A stretch of 10,888 nucleotides of DNA from Methanobacteriota archaeon (GTDB taxonomy: Archaea > Hydrothermarchaeota > Hydrothermarchaeia > Hydrothermarchaeales > SZUA-236). The notes under the pieces are model-generated. The model made no database searches. It saw nothing but the letters and a program-made list of their open reading frames with translations, and was not told the origin of the DNA. Of this stretch, positions 1 to 6,481 are shown piece by piece. The number at the start of each line of letters is the position of its first letter. Positions within the stretch are counted from its first letter, which is position 1. The position numbers were made by a program, and so were the translations under genes. The DNA lies in assembly GCA_003695745.1 (NCBI GenBank), contig RFHW01000080.1:1-10888 (forward strand). The letters are read 5' to 3'.

Positions 1-2
1 AA

Positions 3-167
3 ACCGGACATTATCTTTTAACACAGGCCGCCACACCATTCCTTGACACAGTGCTGACAAATGTGTACCTTATGGGCATAAAAAACTTCTTGGCTGAAAA
101 ACAGACCTGCAATCCAATAGGTCTTCGCCGCAAACCCCCCGGCGCTTACACCATCGATACGGGATAA
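3..167 (+). CDS. Possible 3' end of an unidentified gene (partial, weak)
   Basis: The frame beginning at base 3 is open from the left edge for 54 codons and stops at TAA 165-167, convergent with the DP2 gene that ends at 220. The translation is protein-like, with a hydrophobic stretch (FLDTVLTNVYLMG) followed by a basic, proline-containing tail ending in YTIDTG, but I do not recognise a family. GC at third codon positions is about 50%, clearly below the neighbouring genes, so this is either a gene of different composition or a chance opening. The exactly antisense frame is also open here, which weakens the case. The true start, if any, lies outside the window. Confidence 0.25.
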   Translation, partial: TGHYLLTQAATPFLDTVLTNVYLMGIKNFLAEKQTCNPIGLRRKPPGAYTIDTG

Positions 168-207
168 ATGCGAAATGATCTCGCTGCTCCACAGCCTCTG
201 ACGTTGC

Positions 208-213
208 AAAAAA
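208..213 (-). terminator. T6 tract after the polC stop, likely archaeal terminator
   Basis: On the minus strand a run of six T (A6 at 208-213 on the plus strand) begins 7 nt after the TAG stop of the DP2 gene. Archaeal RNA polymerase terminates at short U-rich tracts without needing a hairpin. A second T6 (80-85) lies further downstream and could act as a backup. Assignment is by position and composition only. Confidence 0.45.
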
Positions 214-219
214 GAGGCC

Positions 220-3200
220 CTACAGGAACTCTGAGAGCGAGATCTGGGGCTTCGGCTCCTCTTTGAAAACGGTGTCAATGCTCCTTTCCAGTATTGTGAT
301 GCGCTGCTCAAGATATCTGTCAAGGGAGTATTTCTCGATCATCTCCTTGGATATGCTCAGATACTTCTCAACAGAGCCTCTGTGGACGGTGAGAACCAGC
401 TTGCCCCCGCATTTACGGCAGGAGCCGCTCAGGGGAACCCTCCTGTACTTTGCGTTGCATGCCACGCACCGTATGGTCTGCTTTGAAAAGGTGCGCAGGT
501 TGCCTGCGAGGTCCGGGAGAAAATGGCTCTCAATGACCTTGCGCGCCACGTCTCTTTTGTCCACCGCCCGGATCTTGTCTGCAAGCTCAAGCTGGCGCTC
601 CACCTTCTCACGCATCTCGCCAAGGGAGAGGTAGCTGCTGACACGGGGGCCCATGGAGATATGGGTTATGTGGTGGGTGAAGCCCGATGAGAACGGGTCG
701 CCTCCGTCAAGCCTGTCTTTGACAACCTCTACCATGTCCCGCACCTCGCCGGGCATGACCCGGTCCAGCGTCCTCTCATAGAACTCAAGGGGGTACCGGT
801 CCATCACATCTATGTTGTGGGCTTCGTCATCGATCTCCATAGGGTCAAGGCGGGTTGTGAGAACAAGGGGGGCATCCATCCTCCCGCCCCGTGTGCTGGG
901 CAGATAGCTCCTTGAAAAGTTCAGAAGGGCGTCCATAAGCAGGATTATGCTGTCCTCATCGCCATCGCAGTTTCGTCTCTTGGCGGCGTGGAAAAAGGGG
1001 TGGGCATAGCCTACCCTGCGGTCTGTGACGCCGATGATCCTTGCAAGCATGCCCGTGGATGTGTGGGGCGCAAGGCCGATTGCCAGATGCCCTATGAGGT
1101 CCTCCGGCGACTGGGCGTTGTAAAAGGGGCTGAGGCCGTAGACCTTCTCCAGGAGCTCGTCTGTGAATCTGGAGACCCTGTAGAGATAGTCAAGCCCCTC
1201 CTCTGGAAGGATGATGTCCTGGGGCATGAGAGGGACTATCTGGTCCTCTCGCTCAAGGGGCTGGCCGAGATGGTCTGTGGTGTACCCAAGCTCCCTTAGC
1301 TTCTCCACAGAGACCCCTATCTCAGCCGGTTTGAAATGGGTCATGGGCATGTCCGTTGCATCGAACCTTGCGGTGCCGTCTTTGAAGACATACACATCAT
1401 GCTTCGCACGGAGGATGCCCTTTTCAATGGGCTCAGGGATCTTATAGGCTGAGGTCATGCCCACCACCCCCTTCACCGTCTTCTCGGTGGCGCCCACCTT
1501 CTCCACGGCATCTTCATAGAGCCTTTTCAGATCTATCTTCCGCGTCTCATAAGCCCCGTGGAACTCTGTGGTGGCAGAGCACCTTGGGCAGAGGAGCCTT
1601 ACCGTCACCTCCCTGCACCGGGGGCACTGGCGCTTCACCACCTCAACGTGGACTGGGGATCTCTCCACCGCCTTGGAGAGGTCCCGTGTCCGGCCGCCTG
1701 CCTGGCCGATGGGGAAGAGGAGGTTCACCGGCGGCGACATCTTCCTGGGCTTGGCCTTCTCAGGCCGGCCCATCCGCGCCCCGATATATGTGGGCGCCTT
1801 CATCCGGACTGTTATGCCGAAGCTGTTCACAAGCTCCATGGGGTTGCTGGCAGCCTCCCACGCTGCGAGGAAGCCCCTGGGATCCAGGTCAGCGATGCCC
1901 AGAGCCCTGAGGAGGGCCTTATACTCCTTTATCAGCACACGGTCGCCTTCCATCTCATGGGGCACCCCCAGTATCTCCAGGAGCCCTTTCTCCTCCCTCT
2001 TCTCAAGGACAAGGGCCTCTCCTTCAATGGCCCCTGTGCAGAGCCACCGGGCAAGGCTCTTCAGCTCATCCATCTCCAGGTCATGGAAGAAATAGGTGTA
2101 TCTGGGATGGAGTGGCACCCCTTTCTCGCAGAGGGAGAGGGCCTCGTCCACATCAGGGATCCTGCTGGCATCCACCTTGACCCCTTTTTTCTCTGCCTCC
2201 TGCGCCCACCATTCCTCACAGTATCCTGCCGGGAGCAGGGGGTGGTTGTTCTCAAGGAACTCGCCGTATCCGATGAGGATGTCGCCGTTGAAGAGCACCT
2301 CAGCCACATCGTCCTTCACATGCCGGGCCGTCTCCTCATCCTCAAGCCTTATAACGCTCCCGTCCCGCAGCTTCACGATAGGCCCTTCGATGGAGTCGCA
2401 GGGGCTTACCACCGCGCCCTTGCCGGGCTTCTCGGTCTTTATCTGGGTGCCCGTTGCTATGAAGTCGTCGAAGATGGCCATCGTCGCCGGGTGGAGGGAG
2501 ACGCCGGCAAGGCCTGAGCACCTGCTCCTGCCGTATCTGAGCCTGAGACCGCCCTTCGCAGAGGGATGGGAGAGAAGGGGCCTGCCTGCAATGATGTCCT
2601 TGATATAGGTGTATTCCGGCGTCTTTTTCGGCAGGTCTTCATCGCCTTTTTTCTCCCTCCCTTTGAGCTCGGAGAGCCACTCCCAGCCCTCAAGACCGAG
2701 TTTTTTCACGAACTTCTCTATCTTGGGCGCCTTCTGGAGGACGCCTTCTGCGATGACTAGGACAGCGCCTCCGCGGAGCTGGTTCGTCTCGATCCTCGGC
2801 ATGTCCCGGTGCCCTGATACCTCTGTCTTCTCGGTGCCTTCGCCTGTCACCTCCACAGGGATGTTGGAGAGTGCCATCCTGATCTCTGCAGGGGAGGGGA
2901 GGTACTGCAGGCGGGCGGCCTCGCTGTTGTAGAGGTCTGTCTCCTCCACGAACCTCTCGATCTCATCTGGCGTTGGCCTGTAGGCCGATAGGCCTAGGGT
3001 CTGGCGTATGTAGTCGGCTGTGAGAACGGCAAGGGCCTGTGCAGAGCCCCCTGCAGAGCGTATGGGCCCGGCGAAGTAGACGGCCAGATACCTCTCTCTG
3101 CCCATGTTCTCCTTTACGGCCACCTTCACAATGCCCTCCATGGGCGCGGCCACCACGCCTTCTGTGAGGATGGCAAGAGAGGTCCTCAGCGCCTGCTCTG

Positions 3201-3474
3201 CCGCCTCCTCCTCAGAGAGGGCCGATCTCTCCACGATGTCCCTTGCGATACGGAGGGCTGCCTCCTCTCTGCCCAGGCGGCGGACAAAGTCCCGTATGGT
3301 CTCTGCGATGCCCGGCGGACCTACAAGGCTTTCAACCCTCTCCGCAAGGTCAGCGGCCAGCGGGATTTCCGGCTCAAAATCAGGGTCTATCCCCTTCTTT
3401 CTCGCCTCCCTTGCGATGGTGTAAGCCTTCAGGGCGTCGGCTTCAAGGGTCTTAAAATATTCCTCCATGTTCAT
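220..3474 (-). CDS. polC: DNA polymerase II (family D) large catalytic subunit DP2
   Basis: This is the catalytic subunit of PolD, the replicative DNA polymerase of most archaea outside Crenarchaeota; it works with DP1 and the PCNA clamp at the fork. The protein is 1,084 aa, full length for an intein-free DP2. The active-site signature NCDGDED is at residues 835-841; Asp837 and Asp839 correspond to the two metal-binding aspartates in the double-psi beta-barrel core, the fold shared with multisubunit RNA polymerases. A four-cysteine zinc site lies at C617/C620/C629/C632, and a C-terminal one at C1003/C1006/C1019/C1022, in the region that contacts DP1. The last eight residues, QISLSEFL (1077-1084), match a PCNA-interacting PIP box. 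The conserved block GRSRCSGLAGVSLHPATM is at 315-332. The ATG overlaps the DP1 stop as ATGA, so translation is probably coupled. A second in-frame ATG two codons in (3466-3468) is followed by GGAGG inside the gene and cannot be excluded as the start. The common intein insertion point at NCDGD is empty. Confidence 0.97.
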   Translation of the reverse strand: MNMEEYFKTLEADALKAYTIAREARKKGIDPDFEPEIPLAADLAERVESLVGPPGIAETIRDFVRRLGREEAALRIARDIVERSALSEEEAAEQALRTSLAILTEGVVAAPMEGIVKVAVKENMGRERYLAVYFAGPIRSAGGSAQALAVLTADYIRQTLGLSAYRPTPDEIERFVEETDLYNSEAARLQYLPSPAEIRMALSNIPVEVTGEGTEKTEVSGHRDMPRIETNQLRGGAVLVIAEGVLQKAPKIEKFVKKLGLEGWEWLSELKGREKKGDEDLPKKTPEYTYIKDIIAGRPLLSHPSAKGGLRLRYGRSRCSGLAGVSLHPATMAIFDDFIATGTQIKTEKPGKGAVVSPCDSIEGPIVKLRDGSVIRLEDEETARHVKDDVAEVLFNGDILIGYGEFLENNHPLLPAGYCEEWWAQEAEKKGVKVDASRIPDVDEALSLCEKGVPLHPRYTYFFHDLEMDELKSLARWLCTGAIEGEALVLEKREEKGLLEILGVPHEMEGDRVLIKEYKALLRALGIADLDPRGFLAAWEAASNPMELVNSFGITVRMKAPTYIGARMGRPEKAKPRKMSPPVNLLFPIGQAGGRTRDLSKAVERSPVHVEVVKRQCPRCREVTVRLLCPRCSATTEFHGAYETRKIDLKRLYEDAVEKVGATEKTVKGVVGMTSAYKIPEPIEKGILRAKHDVYVFKDGTARFDATDMPMTHFKPAEIGVSVEKLRELGYTTDHLGQPLEREDQIVPLMPQDIILPEEGLDYLYRVSRFTDELLEKVYGLSPFYNAQSPEDLIGHLAIGLAPHTSTGMLARIIGVTDRRVGYAHPFFHAAKRRNCDGDEDSIILLMDALLNFSRSYLPSTRGGRMDAPLVLTTRLDPMEIDDEAHNIDVMDRYPLEFYERTLDRVMPGEVRDMVEVVKDRLDGGDPFSSGFTHHITHISMGPRVSSYLSLGEMREKVERQLELADKIRAVDKRDVARKVIESHFLPDLAGNLRTFSKQTIRCVACNAKYRRVPLSGSCRKCGGKLVLTVHRGSVEKYLSISKEMIEKYSLDRYLEQRITILERSIDTVFKEEPKPQISLSEFL

Positions 3475-4928
3475 CCAGCAAATTTCATTATCACCGTTTT
3501 TCCCGTCTCCATGTTGAATATGGGCACCTTGCCTGGGTCTGGATGGAGGTTGAGCTTCCTCTGGTACTCTGTCTGGCTCTGGAAGGCGCCGGAGTTGATT
3601 ATGTTTATGCCCCTGTAGCTGCTGGCCCCGGTGGTGTGCACATGCCCTGTGTGGAAGATGTCGGGCACCTCATCTATGAAGAGGCAGTCCATCCCCCGGG
3701 GCGACACCGGGACCTTCTCGCCGAATATGGGGACGAGCTGGCGTTTTTTCAGGAGCTCCAGCATGGCCGTCTCAGGCCGCGAATAGGACATGCCCGGAAC
3801 GGTGGATATGATGTCGTCCATGCTCCTGCCGTGGTATACGAGGACCGATGTGCCGTGGAGCTTCACATAACAGGGATTCCCCACCATCCTGATGGACGGG
3901 TTCTCGTAGAGCCTTTCTGCAAAGTCCCTGAATATGGCTGGCTGGGGCTCGGCCTGTGATGTGGCATCGTGGTTGCCGGGGCTGATGATGATGTCTATGT
4001 AGTCTGGCACCATCTCCAGAAGCTCTGCAACCCTGCTGTACTGCTCGTAGATGTCCTTTATCTGCAGGTCATTGAGCTGCCCGGGATAGATGCCCACGCC
4101 GTCGACCACGTCCCCTGCCACCACAAGGTATTTGACGCTTTCGGCGAGCCTCTTTTGTTTCTCGCTCCCCACCTCGCCTCTGAGCCATTTGATAAAGCGC
4201 ATGAACTCCCTTTCCATGAACTCATAGCTGCCCAGATGTATGTCTGAGACAAGGGCTATTGAAAGGGGCACGCCCCCTCCTTTCCCCCTGTCCTTTTCGA
4301 TGGGCACGTCCGGGAGGAAAAGCTCATTTGCGATGATGATGTTCCCTTTATTCGAATATATGACGCCGTCCACGCAGACCACATCGTCATGAACGATACT
4401 CTTTGAAAGGTCGGCAAGCCTGCTTTCAGAAGACGGTATAACGGCGGGGACCGTGCCTGTGGGGTCTTCGATAACCAGTATGGTGTTGCCCTTCTTGCTT
4501 TTCCTGATCTCTGTCACAAGGCCCACCACCTTCACCTCGCTGCCCTGAGCTGCTTCCAGGGCGCGGCTCACGGTGATGGTGCCTTTAAGGTGGCTTCGCT
4601 CCCTGAAGACCCGGAGCCCCTTCTCATACCTGCTGTTGAAGTACTGGACAAAGCCCTCAAGGCTCCCCTTTGCAGGCGACGCCTCGCCGGGGTCCCTTAT
4701 CTCCACCTCGCTTTCATATTCCTCGGCAGCCCTTCGGCCTCCCCTTCGCACCTCAACATCGAAGGACTGCAGGTCCTGGAGTGTGATTATGCCCTTCTTC
4801 TTCACAGAGCTCAGGAAGCGCTCCACAAATTCATCGGGGTCCTCTCTGCTCGCTATCTCGTGGAGGACCGTGGGGTGGACGCAGAGGTCCCTCTCCAGGA
4901 ACCGGCAGACGATCTCTGTCCTGTCCAT
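3471..4928 (-). CDS. polB: DNA polymerase II (family D) small subunit DP1, 3'-5' exonuclease
   Basis: This is the proofreading subunit of PolD, an Mre11-like metallophosphoesterase related to the B subunits of eukaryotic replicative polymerases. Residues 1 to about 90 form a variable N-terminal region, an OB fold covers about 112-210, and the phosphoesterase domain about 222-480. The expected metal ligands are all present: D229 and H231 (SDIHLGS), D273 (GDVVDG), N319 and H320 (GNHD), H366 (YHGRS), and H429 and H431 (GHVH). Unlike the inactivated eukaryotic B subunits, it should therefore be an active exonuclease. At 485 aa it is shorter than the roughly 600-aa Pyrococcus and Methanocaldococcus proteins, the difference lying in the N-terminal linker. 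The ATG lies 2 nt after the TAG of cdc6 with only a weak upstream AAGG, so it probably relies on reinitiation. Its stop overlaps the DP2 start. Confidence 0.96.
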   Translation of the reverse strand: MDRTEIVCRFLERDLCVHPTVLHEIASREDPDEFVERFLSSVKKKGIITLQDLQSFDVEVRRGGRRAAEEYESEVEIRDPGEASPAKGSLEGFVQYFNSRYEKGLRVFRERSHLKGTITVSRALEAAQGSEVKVVGLVTEIRKSKKGNTILVIEDPTGTVPAVIPSSESRLADLSKSIVHDDVVCVDGVIYSNKGNIIIANELFLPDVPIEKDRGKGGGVPLSIALVSDIHLGSYEFMEREFMRFIKWLRGEVGSEKQKRLAESVKYLVVAGDVVDGVGIYPGQLNDLQIKDIYEQYSRVAELLEMVPDYIDIIISPGNHDATSQAEPQPAIFRDFAERLYENPSIRMVGNPCYVKLHGTSVLVYHGRSMDDIISTVPGMSYSRPETAMLELLKKRQLVPIFGEKVPVSPRGMDCLFIDEVPDIFHTGHVHTTGASSYRGINIINSGAFQSQTEYQRKLNLHPDPGKVPIFNMETGKTVIMKFAG

Positions 4929-4930
4929 TG

Positions 4931-6163
4931 CTACAACCTTCTCTGAGCCGGCTGGAAGGTTGAAAGACCCTTGAGACGGATATCGTCCTCAACGACAAGC
5001 CTGATCCCTACAAGGGGGACCATGAGATGGATCTGCCTGGTGCGTCCGTACCTGCCCTTGCTCACCACTGTGCTGTTCACGATGCCAAGGAGGTCAAGCT
5101 CTGAGAGCAGGTCTGAAACACGCCTCTGTGTGAGTATGTCAAGACCTGCCTTTTTGCACAGCCTTGAATAGGTGTCATACACATCGCCGGTGGTTATGTT
5201 GCGGTGCTTCTGCTCGGTGAGGAGTATGATGGCGTAGAGCAGGATCTTTGACTGGGTTGGAAGGGTGCGCACCGCCTCCACAATGCTGTCTGCCTCGATG
5301 CGGTCCTTTGCCATGCGCACATGTCTCTCCTGCACCCGCGTTGCAGACTCGCGCTCAGCGATCTCGCCTGACACCCGAAGTAGGTCAAGGGCCTTTCTTG
5401 CGTCGCCGTGCTCCCGCGCCGCAAAGGCAGCGCAGAGCGGGATGACGTACTCGTCCACGGCACCGGGTTTAAAGGCGAGCTCCGCCCGCTGGTTCAGGAT
5501 GTCCTCGAGCTGCCGGGCGTCATAGGGTTTGAACACCACAACCTCCTCTGAGAGGGAGGACTGTACCCTTGCGTCCAGATAGTCCTTGAACTTCAGGTCG
5601 TTGGATATGCCGATGATGCTCACCCTGGCGTGTTTGAGCTCGGAGTTTATCCTTGTGAGGTTGTAGATGATGTCGTCCCCTGATTTCTGGACCAGCCTGT
5701 CCACCTCGTCTAGGATGATCACCACGCACTGTTTCTGCTGGTCGATGGATGAGAGGAAGGTGCGGTACACCTTGTCTGTGGGCCAGCCTGTGAAGGGGAC
5801 CCTTTCGCCGAAGGTCTCTGCAAGGTTCTGCAGCACCCTGTACTGGGTGTCCGTTATCTCGCAGTTGATGTAGGCTGTCTTCACTGGGATGTTGAGCTTT
5901 TGACCGGTGCTTTCCAGCTCCGAGCAGATGAACCTTGAGACTATCGTTTTTCCTGTGCCTGATTTGCCATAGATGAGGATGTTTGAGCTTTCCTCGTTTC
6001 GCAGGACAGAGCTCAGGATCATGGCGAGCTGTCTTATCTCGTTGTGGCGGTGGGGCAGCTCATCGGGGGTGTAGGAGTGACGGAGGACCTCCTTTGACAG
6101 AAAGAGGGGCTCCCTTGTCATGAGGGATTCGAAAATGCCGCTGAAAGAGGTTTTGAAGTCCAT
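4931..6163 (-). CDS. cdc6: Orc1/Cdc6 family replication initiator ATPase
   Basis: This AAA+ initiator binds origin recognition boxes, opens the origin and helps load the MCM helicase. The protein is 410 aa, typical for the family. Walker A is GKSGTGKT (66-73), Walker B LDEVD (151-155), and sensor 1 lies around SND (187-189). R199 in DARVQSSL is a candidate arginine finger, and the sensor-2 region is GDARKALD (253-260). The C-terminal winged helix (about 300-390) carries the DNA-binding wing near GRYGRTRQIHL. The gene reads away from the intergenic region that holds ORB elements, the usual position of an origin-specifying Orc1-1 paralogue. It leads the polymerase operon, so initiator and polymerase are probably co-transcribed. 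A GGGTGG sequence 4 nt upstream supports the chosen ATG. The ORB lies in its predicted 5' leader, so autorepression is possible (inference). Confidence 0.96.
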   Translation of the reverse strand: MDFKTSFSGIFESLMTREPLFLSKEVLRHSYTPDELPHRHNEIRQLAMILSSVLRNEESSNILIYGKSGTGKTIVSRFICSELESTGQKLNIPVKTAYINCEITDTQYRVLQNLAETFGERVPFTGWPTDKVYRTFLSSIDQQKQCVVIILDEVDRLVQKSGDDIIYNLTRINSELKHARVSIIGISNDLKFKDYLDARVQSSLSEEVVVFKPYDARQLEDILNQRAELAFKPGAVDEYVIPLCAAFAAREHGDARKALDLLRVSGEIAERESATRVQERHVRMAKDRIEADSIVEAVRTLPTQSKILLYAIILLTEQKHRNITTGDVYDTYSRLCKKAGLDILTQRRVSDLLSELDLLGIVNSTVVSKGRYGRTRQIHLMVPLVGIRLVVEDDIRLKGLSTFQPAQRRL

Positions 6164-6167
6164 GTAG

Positions 6168-6174
6168 CCACCCT
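6168..6174 (-). promoter_or_regulatory. Ribosome binding site of cdc6
   Basis: On the minus strand AGGGTGG ends 4 nt before the cdc6 ATG and partly matches the archaeal consensus GGAGGTGA. It supports the start at 6163. The spacing is on the short side. Confidence 0.5.
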
Positions 6175-6177
6175 AGG

Positions 6178-6200
6178 TTTTCCAGTGGAAATGAAGGGGT
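6178..6200 (+). promoter_or_regulatory. Origin recognition box 1 (ORB), G-string pointing right
   Basis: The dyad TTTCCAGTGGAAA (6179-6191; arms TTTCC/GGAAA around AGT) is followed by TGAAGGGGT. This is nearly identical to the mini-ORB/ORB consensus known for Orc1/Cdc6 binding, including the G-string that orients the site. It sits 15 nt upstream of the cdc6 start codon, inside the predicted 5' leader, so bound initiator could also reduce its own expression. Confidence 0.85.
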
Positions 6201-6210
6201 TATCCCCCTT
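6194..6210. repeat. Inverted repeat built on the ORB1 G-string
   Basis: AAGGGG (6194-6199) and CCCCTT (6205-6210) are perfect 6-bp inverted arms separated by 5 nt. The left arm is the G-string of ORB1. In a cdc6 transcript the element would form a short GC-rich hairpin in the leader; in DNA it doubles the G-string on the opposite strand. Confidence 0.6.
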
Positions 6211-6222
6211 ACCTGGCCATTA

Positions 6223-6232
6223 CAATAGACCT
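6223..6232 (+). repeat. CAATAGACCT direct repeat, copy 1
   Basis: A 10-bp exact direct repeat; the second copy is at 6379-6388. Copy 1 lies 22 bp inside ORB1, on the inner side of the origin. The function is unknown. Confidence 0.6.
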
Positions 6233-6234
6233 CT

Positions 6235-6252
6235 TTATTGATAACCTTTTCG
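6235..6252 (-). promoter_or_regulatory. Likely promoter of the cdc6-polB-polC operon
   Basis: On the minus strand a purine-rich BRE-like CGAAAAGG precedes a TATA-like TTATCAATAA (6235-6244). Transcription would start near 6210-6215, giving a leader of about 50 nt that carries ORB1 and the hairpin at 6194-6210. A second TATA-like copy (6261-6270, TTACAATAA on this strand) is an alternative. The choice between the two is uncertain. Confidence 0.4.
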
Positions 6253-6284
6253 GAAAAAGATTATTGTAACTTCTTTTGGAACTT

Positions 6285-6313
6285 CCGGAGCGCCTCCTCC
6301 GGCTCCCGGAGCG
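6285..6313. repeat. GC-rich block with overlapping direct and inverted repeats
   Basis: CCGGAGCG occurs at 6285-6292 and again at 6306-6313. Between them CTCCGG (6297-6302) is the reverse complement of the CCGGAG in both copies. The central arm can therefore pair with either flank, with loops of 6 or 3 nt, giving two mutually exclusive hairpins. It sits next to the AT-rich tract inside the origin. A protein-binding site or a boundary of the unwinding region is possible, but nothing in the sequence decides this. Confidence 0.55.
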
Positions 6314-6378
6314 GCGTTGAGGGCTGAATCAGAGGGGGATGCCATGATATGTCCATCGCCACGCCCTGTCGCGCCTGC

Positions 6379-6388
6379 CAATAGACCT
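6379..6388 (+). repeat. CAATAGACCT direct repeat, copy 2
   Basis: The second exact copy of the 10-mer at 6223-6232. Read on the minus strand as AGGTCTATTG, it overlaps the G-string-like part of ORB2. Confidence 0.6.
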
Positions 6389-6405
6389 TTGTTTCCTGTG
6401 GAAAC
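6382..6405 (-). promoter_or_regulatory. Origin recognition box 2 (ORB-like), inverted, degenerate
   Basis: A perfect dyad GTTTCC-TGT-GGAAAC spans 6391-6405. On the minus strand it continues as AAAGGTC, which resembles the dyad plus AAGGGG of ORB1 but with a shorter G run. It thus points towards ORB1, the arrangement typical of ORB pairs that flank an unwinding element. The centre differs from the consensus AGT, so binding may be weaker. Confidence 0.6.
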
Positions 6406-6441
6406 AGTTCTTACCTGCTTCAGCCTCTCAACAGCTGGGAG

Positions 6442-6455
6442 GAAAGGTTTTTAAT
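6442..6455 (+). promoter_or_regulatory. Promoter of the ugd operon (BRE/TATA)
   Basis: GAAAGG (BRE-like, 6442-6447) is followed directly by TTTTTAAT (6448-6455). The usual archaeal spacing of about 25 nt puts the start site within a few bases of the ugd ATG at 6482. No Shine-Dalgarno sequence precedes that ATG, so the mRNA is probably leaderless or nearly so. Confidence 0.6.
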
Positions 6456-6481
6456 GGGCACATTCATCATCTAATATCACA

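Larger units (their letters stand above)
6221..6280. other. AT-rich tract, candidate DNA unwinding element
   Basis: 43 of 60 bases are A or T, in a window whose genes are GC-rich. It lies between the two ORB-like sites, where origin melting would be expected. It contains two near-identical direct repeats, TTATTGATAAC (6235-6245) and TTATTGTAAC (6261-6270). It also overlaps the likely TATA box of cdc6, so transcription and unwinding may share this DNA. Confidence 0.55.
6164..6481. other. oriC: Probable chromosomal replication origin (oriC)
   Basis: This 318-bp divergent intergenic region lies directly upstream of orc1/cdc6. It combines a near-canonical ORB (6178-6200), an inverted ORB-like dyad (6382-6405), an AT-rich tract between them (6221-6280, 43 of 60 bases A/T) and a GC-rich repeat block (6284-6313). 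Inverted ORBs flanking an AT-rich unwinding element next to cdc6 is the established plan of archaeal origins such as those of Pyrococcus and haloarchaea. Both flanking operons read outward, so they would be transcribed co-directionally with forks leaving the origin. Function is inferred from structure. Only two ORB-like sites are clear, fewer than in some studied origins. Confidence 0.8.

Noticed and set aside
70..192. A 40-codon GTG-started minus-strand frame with several cysteines, downstream of polC
   Set aside because: It has no ribosome binding site or recognisable motif and is of chance length. It also conflicts with the other open frames in the same stretch.
18..323. A minus-strand 101-aa open frame overlapping the end of polC, ending in a cysteine-rich tail
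   Set aside because: Its first part is a frame-shifted reading of polC, and it has no start codon in the non-overlapping part. The cysteines fit no zinc motif I recognise. It is kept only as a low-level observation about the edge region.
1558..2517. A 319-aa plus-strand open frame antisense to the DP2 gene
   Set aside because: It lies wholly inside a gene with unmistakable polymerase motifs. Its composition (rich in H, P, L, G) is typical of a shadow frame in GC-rich DNA, and no domain is recognisable.
6278..6286. GGAACTTCC palindrome as a third ORB
   Set aside because: The half-sites are in the everted order (GGAA then TTCC), the spacing is wrong and there is no G-string, so it does not match the ORB pattern.
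6344..6454. A 36-codon plus-strand open frame in the origin region, preceded by GGGGGATG
   Set aside because: It runs through the ORB2 dyad and ends within the ugd TATA box. It has no promoter of its own, and the proline-rich translation resembles nothing known.
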